In this document: piece after piece, positions 60,041 to 64,000 of the stretch
Layout of the letters: every line of letters starts with the position of its first letter
How positions within the stretch are numbered: position 1 is the first letter of the stretch
NCBI GenBank assembly: GCA_947488815.1
Contig: CANLCC010000002.1
Location: forward strand, 62,001-126,000
From: CAIQIA01 sp945861105
Lineage (GTDB): Bacteria; Cyanobacteriota; Cyanobacteriia; PCC-6307; Cyanobiaceae
DNA length: 64,000 nt
Reading direction: 5' to 3'
Translations under genes and position numbers: made by a program
Notes under the pieces: model-generated
What the model was told of the DNA's origin: nothing
Databases searched by the model: none
What the model saw: the letters and a program-made list of their open reading frames with translations, nothing else

Positions 60041-63000
60041 TCAGTCCTCGTCGTAATCGGCAACGCCGAGGGACTCATAGGTCGGACGACTGGGGGTGCT
60101 GCGACGGGGGTTGACATCCTGCATGAGATCAACTTCTGCACCTTCATCCGTATAGACCGCGATGTCGAGGCCCAGGGACTGCAGTTCGCGCATCAACACC
60201 TTGAACGACTCGGGAGTGCCAGGGCGAGGAATGGGCTTACCTTTCACGATGGCATTAAGTGCTTCGTTCCGTCCCTGCATATCGTCTGACTTGACCGTCA
60301 AGAGCTCCTGCAGTGTGTAAGCAGCGCCATACGCTTCGAGGGCCCATACCTCCATTTCTCCAAGACGCTGGCCACCCTGCTGCGCCTTGCCACCAAGGGG
60401 TTGCTGGGTCACCAGGGAGTAAGGACCTGTTGAGCGGGCATGAATCTTGTCATCGACAAGGTGCACCAGCTTGAGGATGTAGGCACGACCAACCGTGACG
60501 GGCTGGTCAAATGGCTCTCCCGATCGGCCATCGATGAGCTGGATCTTGCCTGGGTTGCTGGGGTCGTACACCCAGTCTTTGCCTGGCAGCGCTTTTGCTT
60601 CTTCGAGGTAACGCTGAACAGTCTCCTTGGACTTTTCAGCGCCATGCATCTCGTCAAAGGGAACGATCTTGATGCGAGCGCTGAGATTGTCTGCAGCCCA
60701 ACCCATCAGACACTCAAACACTTGGCCAACATTCATGCGACTGGGAACCCCCAGAGGGTTCAGCACAATGTCAACCGGAGTGCCGTCTGGCAGGTAGGGC
60801 ATATCTTCCAGCGGCAGGATGCGGCTGATGATGCCCTTGTTGCCATGACGACCGGCCATCTTGTCACCGACCTGGATCTTTCGCCGCTGAGCAACATAGA
60901 CGCGAACAACCATGTTCGCTCCGGGAGGCAGCTCATCTCCCTGTTCACGGGTGTAGATCCTGACATCAACAACACGACCCCGCTCAGTATTAGGGACTCG
61001 CAAGGAATTGTCCCTGACATCCCTGGCCTTTTCGCCAAAGATCGCCCTCAGCAACTTTTCTTCAGGAGGCTGATCCGACTCACCCTTTGGAGTCACCTTG
61101 CCAACAAGGATGTCACCTGATTCAACAAAGGCACCAATACGGATGATCCCCATCTCGTCAAGATTGCCCAGGCTTTCCTCGGCCACATTGGGGATCTCTC
61201 GCGTGATTTCCTCAGGACCAAGCTTGGTCTGCCTGGCCTCAATCTCGTACTTCTCGATATGAACGGAGGTGTAGAGATCATCGCGGACAAGGCGTTCACT
61301 GACGAGAATGGCATCCTCATAGTTGTAGCCCTCCCAAGGCATGTAAGCGACCAGGACGTTCTGCCCCAGCGCAATCTCTCCTCCTTCGCAGGCTGAACCA
61401 TTGGCGAGGACTTGCCCCGCAATCACCTGATCGCCCAACCTGACGATTGGACGCTGGTTAAGACAAGTATCTTGATTGGAACGCTGGTATTTCTGCAGCA
61501 GGTGATAGTGATCCTGGCCATCTTCATCGCGGATAATGATTTGTGTGGCATCAACAAATACCACCTCACCGTTGACCCGAGTGATGGGGACCATCCCTGA
61601 ATCCCTGGCAACCTGGGGTTCAAGACCAGTGCCGACCAAGGGCCTCTCAGGCCTGAGCAGGGGAACAGCCTGACGCTGCATGTTCGAGCCCATCAGGGCA
61701 CGGTTGGCATCATCGTGCTCCAGGAAAGGAATCAATGATGTGGCAACCGAAATGACCTGAACCGGCGAGAGCTGAACATAATCCACCTGGGCAGGCGGAA
61801 CTGTTTCGAAGTCCTGCCTGTATCTGACGGGGACCATGTCCGAAGTGATGCGACCATCGGAATCGGTGGCCACATCGCCAGGGGCAACCCTGCACTCGTC
61901 CTCGAGGTCAGCGGAAAGATAAATGGGGTCACCCGACTTGAGCACATGACCGTTCTCGACACGCCAGAATGGGGTCTCAATGAACCCATACTCGTTGACA
62001 CGCGCGTGGGTGGCCAGGGAGCCGATCAAGCCTGCATTAGGACCTTCAGGTGTTTCGATCGGACAGATCCGACCGTAGTGGGATGGGTGAATGTCACGGA
62101 CCGCGAAACCGGCGCGTTCACGGGTGAGACCACCAGGGCCGAGGGCGCTGATGCGCCGCTTATGGGTCAGCTCTGCCAGGGGATTGGTCTGATCCATGAA
62201 CTGGCTGAGCTGGCTGGAACCAAAGAACTCCTTGATGGCCGCCACCAGGGGCTTTGGGTTCACCAGCTGTGCAGGAGTCAGGGAGTCAGTTTCACCAACC
62301 GTCATCCGTTCCTTGATGATTCTCTCCAGACGATTGAGGCCAACCCTGACCTGGTTCTGCAGAAGCTCGCCGACAGACCGCACGCGACGGTTCCCCAGGT
62401 GGTCAATGTCATCAAGGGTGGCGCCCCCCACATCCAGCTCAAGGTTGATCAGGTAATCAATGGTGCTCAACACGTCTTCAGCGGTGAGGGTCCGCACTGA
62501 ATCCGGGATGGTGAGCCGCAGCTTTTTGTTGATCTTGTATCGGCCGACCCGTCCAAGGTCATAGCGCTTGGGATCGAAGAAACGACTGTGCAAGAGCTGC
62601 TGGCCACCGCTCACCGAGGGCGGCTCGCCAGGACGAAGCTTTTTGTAAAGCTCAAGCAGCGCTTGATCTTCAGAGCTGATGCCCTCTTCGTTGGCCGCTT
62701 CGATTGATTTTCGGTAATACTCCGGATGGCGGAGCTTATCGAGCACATCGTTGTCTGACAGGCCAATCGCCCGCATCATGACGTGGGCATTGATTTTGCG
62801 CGTTTTATCGACGCGCACATGGAGAAGATCGTTCTTGTCTGTCTCAAATTTCAGCCAGGCTCCGCGGTTAGGAATCAGGCTTGCATTGAATGTCTTGCGC
62901 CCATTTTTGTCTTGTTCATCCTTAAAGTAGACGCCAGGACTGCGAACAATCTGGTTGACGATGACACGCTCAGCACCATTGATGATGAAAGTGCCCCGCT

Positions 63001-63331
63001 CGGTCATCAGGGGAAGCTCCCCAATGAACACCTCCTGCTCCTTGATCTCGCCTGTCTCTTTGTTGACAAGCCTGCAGACGACATACATCTGAGAAGCAAA
63101 GGTGGCATCACGCCGTTTGGCTTCTTCCACATCGTGGCGGGGTCGCTTCAGGCGATACTCGCTGCCAACGAAATGGAGTTCGAGTTTGCCGGTGTAATCC
63201 GTGATCGGCGAGAAGCTTTCAAGCTCCTCGATCAGGCCTTTTTCCAGAAACCACTTGAAGCTTCCCCGCTGCACCTCCACCAGATCGGGGAGATAAGTGG
63301 CGGTCTTGGCGACCTGGATCGCGCTGCTCAT
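60041..63331 (-). CDS. rpoB: RNA polymerase beta subunit
   Basis: This 1096-residue beta subunit starts MSSAIQVAKTATYLPDLVEVQ. The rifampicin-region segment SSQLSQFMDQTNPLAELTHKRR and HPSHYGRICPIETPEGPNAGL are present, as are KMAGRHGNKGIISRILP and QPLGGKAQQGGQRLGEMEVWALEAYGA. It is the first gene of rpoB-C1-C2. A 253-base gap (63332-63584) with a hairpin separates it from tatD. All three rpo genes look less GC-rich than the atp and bio regions. Confidence 0.98.
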   Translation of the reverse strand: MSSAIQVAKTATYLPDLVEVQRGSFKWFLEKGLIEELESFSPITDYTGKLELHFVGSEYRLKRPRHDVEEAKRRDATFASQMYVVCRLVNKETGEIKEQEVFIGELPLMTERGTFIINGAERVIVNQIVRSPGVYFKDEQDKNGRKTFNASLIPNRGAWLKFETDKNDLLHVRVDKTRKINAHVMMRAIGLSDNDVLDKLRHPEYYRKSIEAANEEGISSEDQALLELYKKLRPGEPPSVSGGQQLLHSRFFDPKRYDLGRVGRYKINKKLRLTIPDSVRTLTAEDVLSTIDYLINLELDVGGATLDDIDHLGNRRVRSVGELLQNQVRVGLNRLERIIKERMTVGETDSLTPAQLVNPKPLVAAIKEFFGSSQLSQFMDQTNPLAELTHKRRISALGPGGLTRERAGFAVRDIHPSHYGRICPIETPEGPNAGLIGSLATHARVNEYGFIETPFWRVENGHVLKSGDPIYLSADLEDECRVAPGDVATDSDGRITSDMVPVRYRQDFETVPPAQVDYVQLSPVQVISVATSLIPFLEHDDANRALMGSNMQRQAVPLLRPERPLVGTGLEPQVARDSGMVPITRVNGEVVFVDATQIIIRDEDGQDHYHLLQKYQRSNQDTCLNQRPIVRLGDQVIAGQVLANGSACEGGEIALGQNVLVAYMPWEGYNYEDAILVSERLVRDDLYTSVHIEKYEIEARQTKLGPEEITREIPNVAEESLGNLDEMGIIRIGAFVESGDILVGKVTPKGESDQPPEEKLLRAIFGEKARDVRDNSLRVPNTERGRVVDVRIYTREQGDELPPGANMVVRVYVAQRRKIQVGDKMAGRHGNKGIISRILPLEDMPYLPDGTPVDIVLNPLGVPSRMNVGQVFECLMGWAADNLSARIKIVPFDEMHGAEKSKETVQRYLEEAKALPGKDWVYDPSNPGKIQLIDGRSGEPFDQPVTVGRAYILKLVHLVDDKIHARSTGPYSLVTQQPLGGKAQQGGQRLGEMEVWALEAYGAAYTLQELLTVKSDDMQGRNEALNAIVKGKPIPRPGTPESFKVLMRELQSLGLDIAVYTDEGAEVDLMQDVNPRRSTPSRPTYESLGVADYDED

Positions 63332-63411
63332 GCGGAGACCTGAAGGGGGTTGGGGGACGGCGGACCGTGGTGGCGAAGCTGCCCGAGGCAGAGGTCGCAG
63401 ACCACGACACA

Positions 63412-63442
63412 GACCGCTCCCCGCATGGGACGGGAAGCGGTC
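63412..63442 (-). other. Hairpin in the tatD-rpoB gap
   Basis: A stem of 7 plus 4 base pairs with one mismatch (63412-63423 with 63431-63442, 7-base loop) lies about 80 bases upstream of the rpoB start. No T run follows in either direction, so it looks like a leader or processing structure, not a terminator. Apart from this I see no gene in 63332-63584. Confidence 0.4.
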
Positions 63443-63584
63443 CGGGGTTCTCAGAGGATCAGCCCCGTTGCGGGGGCCCTGCCAGGACGGCCAGAGAACG
63501 GATCATGGACGACGACGGTTCCCGCTGCATCGAGGGGACATCACCAGGCCAATAGCCGACCATACCAACAACAGACGACACCTG

Positions 63585-64000
63585 TCAAGGTTCTTGATCC
63601 GGGAACTCCAGCCGGAACAGGGCTGCAGCATTGGCGCTGCTGGCTTGACCGACGGCCGCCAGCGATTCCTGCCGCAGCTCGGCCACCCGTTCAGCCACCA
63701 ACCGCACCAGGGCAGGTTCGTTGCGCTTCCCCCGTCGAGGCACGGGTGCCAGAAACGGGCAGTCGGTCTCCACGAGGTAGCGGTCAGCGGGCACCCGGCG
63801 GGCACAGGCGTGGGTGTCGTGGGCCGAAGGGTAGGTGACGTTCCCGCTGAAGCTGATGAAGAGTCCCAGGTCGAGAAAGCCGTCCATCTCGTCCGGCGTG
63901 CCGCTCCAGCAGTGCATCACACCCCTGAGGCTCCGACCGGCTCGGCGGCGACCGCGCAGCAGATCAAGCATGGGTGCCGCCGCATCACGGCAGTGGATGA
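63585..64000 (-). CDS. tatD: TatD-family metal-dependent hydrolase, N-terminus cut by window end
   Basis: The visible 138 residues are the C-terminal half of a TatD-type nuclease/hydrolase (TIM barrel). They show IHCRDAAAPMLDLL (metal-ligand His and Asp-containing block), GVMHCWSGTPDEM, LGLFISFSGNVTYP and LVETDCPFLAPVPRRGKRNEP, all classical TatD motifs. TatD upstream of rpoB is a usual cyanobacterial order. The beginning lies beyond 64000. Confidence 0.93.
   Translation of the reverse strand, partial: IHCRDAAAPMLDLLRGRRRAGRSLRGVMHCWSGTPDEMDGFLDLGLFISFSGNVTYPSAHDTHACARRVPADRYLVETDCPFLAPVPRRGKRNEPALVRLVAERVAELRQESLAAVGQASSANAAALFRLEFPDQEP

Overview
The window is a chromosomal segment of a high-GC, phycobilisome-containing alpha-cyanobacterium of the Synechococcus/Cyanobium type. 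The evidence is the split RNA polymerase (rpoC1 plus rpoC2), an atp operon with both b and b' subunits, apcE-apcABC directly beside that operon, System II cytochrome c maturation genes (ccdA, ccs1), a BioK-type biotin esterase, a high-light-inducible protein and the PII gene glnB with an NtcA box. No rRNA, tRNA, CRISPR array, transposase or integrase was recognised.

Layout. 1-5902 (minus): the end of a partial gene, then the ATP synthase operon in transcription order atp1-atpB-atpE-atpF2-atpF-atpH-atpA-atpG. 5944-12009: a methyltransferase divergent from the allophycocyanin core genes apcE, apcA, apcB and apcC, with strong terminators after apcE and apcC. 12049-19625: cell wall (ftsW, lytic transglycosylase), cytochrome c maturation (ccdA, ccs1), queF, glnB, tlyA, a small unknown gene and purB. 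19646-27060: a Ski2-like helicase and a biotin cluster bioF-bioK-bioC-bioD, with an AT-richer foreign-looking gene between bioF and bioK.

27035-43833 looks like an accessory island of about 16.8 kb. It separates bioD from fumC-bioA. It holds a glucose-dehydrogenase-like SDR, an EamA permease, a decayed OprB-type carbohydrate porin, a two-module VOC protein, a decayed glycogen debranching enzyme and a DoxX protein. It also holds one tightly packed minus-strand set of eight genes, in transcription order: two DUF2231 membrane proteins, a CuA-less subunit II, an A2-type subunit I and a subunit III of a heme-copper oxidase, a GMC flavoenzyme lacking the catalytic pair, a GH63-like glucosidase and a second GMC flavoenzyme with an intact catalytic pair and a four-cysteine cluster. 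My main hypothesis is a sugar-oxidising module wired to an alternative quinol oxidase.

43938-53890: housekeeping and conserved cyanobacterial genes (fumC, bioA, DUF3143, a J-domain protein, rsmG, an aldo/keto reductase, a ferredoxin, ycf35, DUF2997, a HEAT-repeat protein, a 41-residue membrane protein, an AmpG-like MFS transporter, rlmN and a small Hli protein). 53920-64000 (minus): rpoB-rpoC1-rpoC2, preceded by a partial tatD cut by the window end.

Functionally the window joins energy conversion (ATP synthase, phycobilisome core, cytochrome maturation, alternative oxidase), nitrogen sensing (PII), biotin synthesis and transcription. The two pseudogenes and the split biotin cluster suggest that the island is an acquired carbohydrate-use locus that is partly decaying while its oxidase-dehydrogenase operon stays intact.
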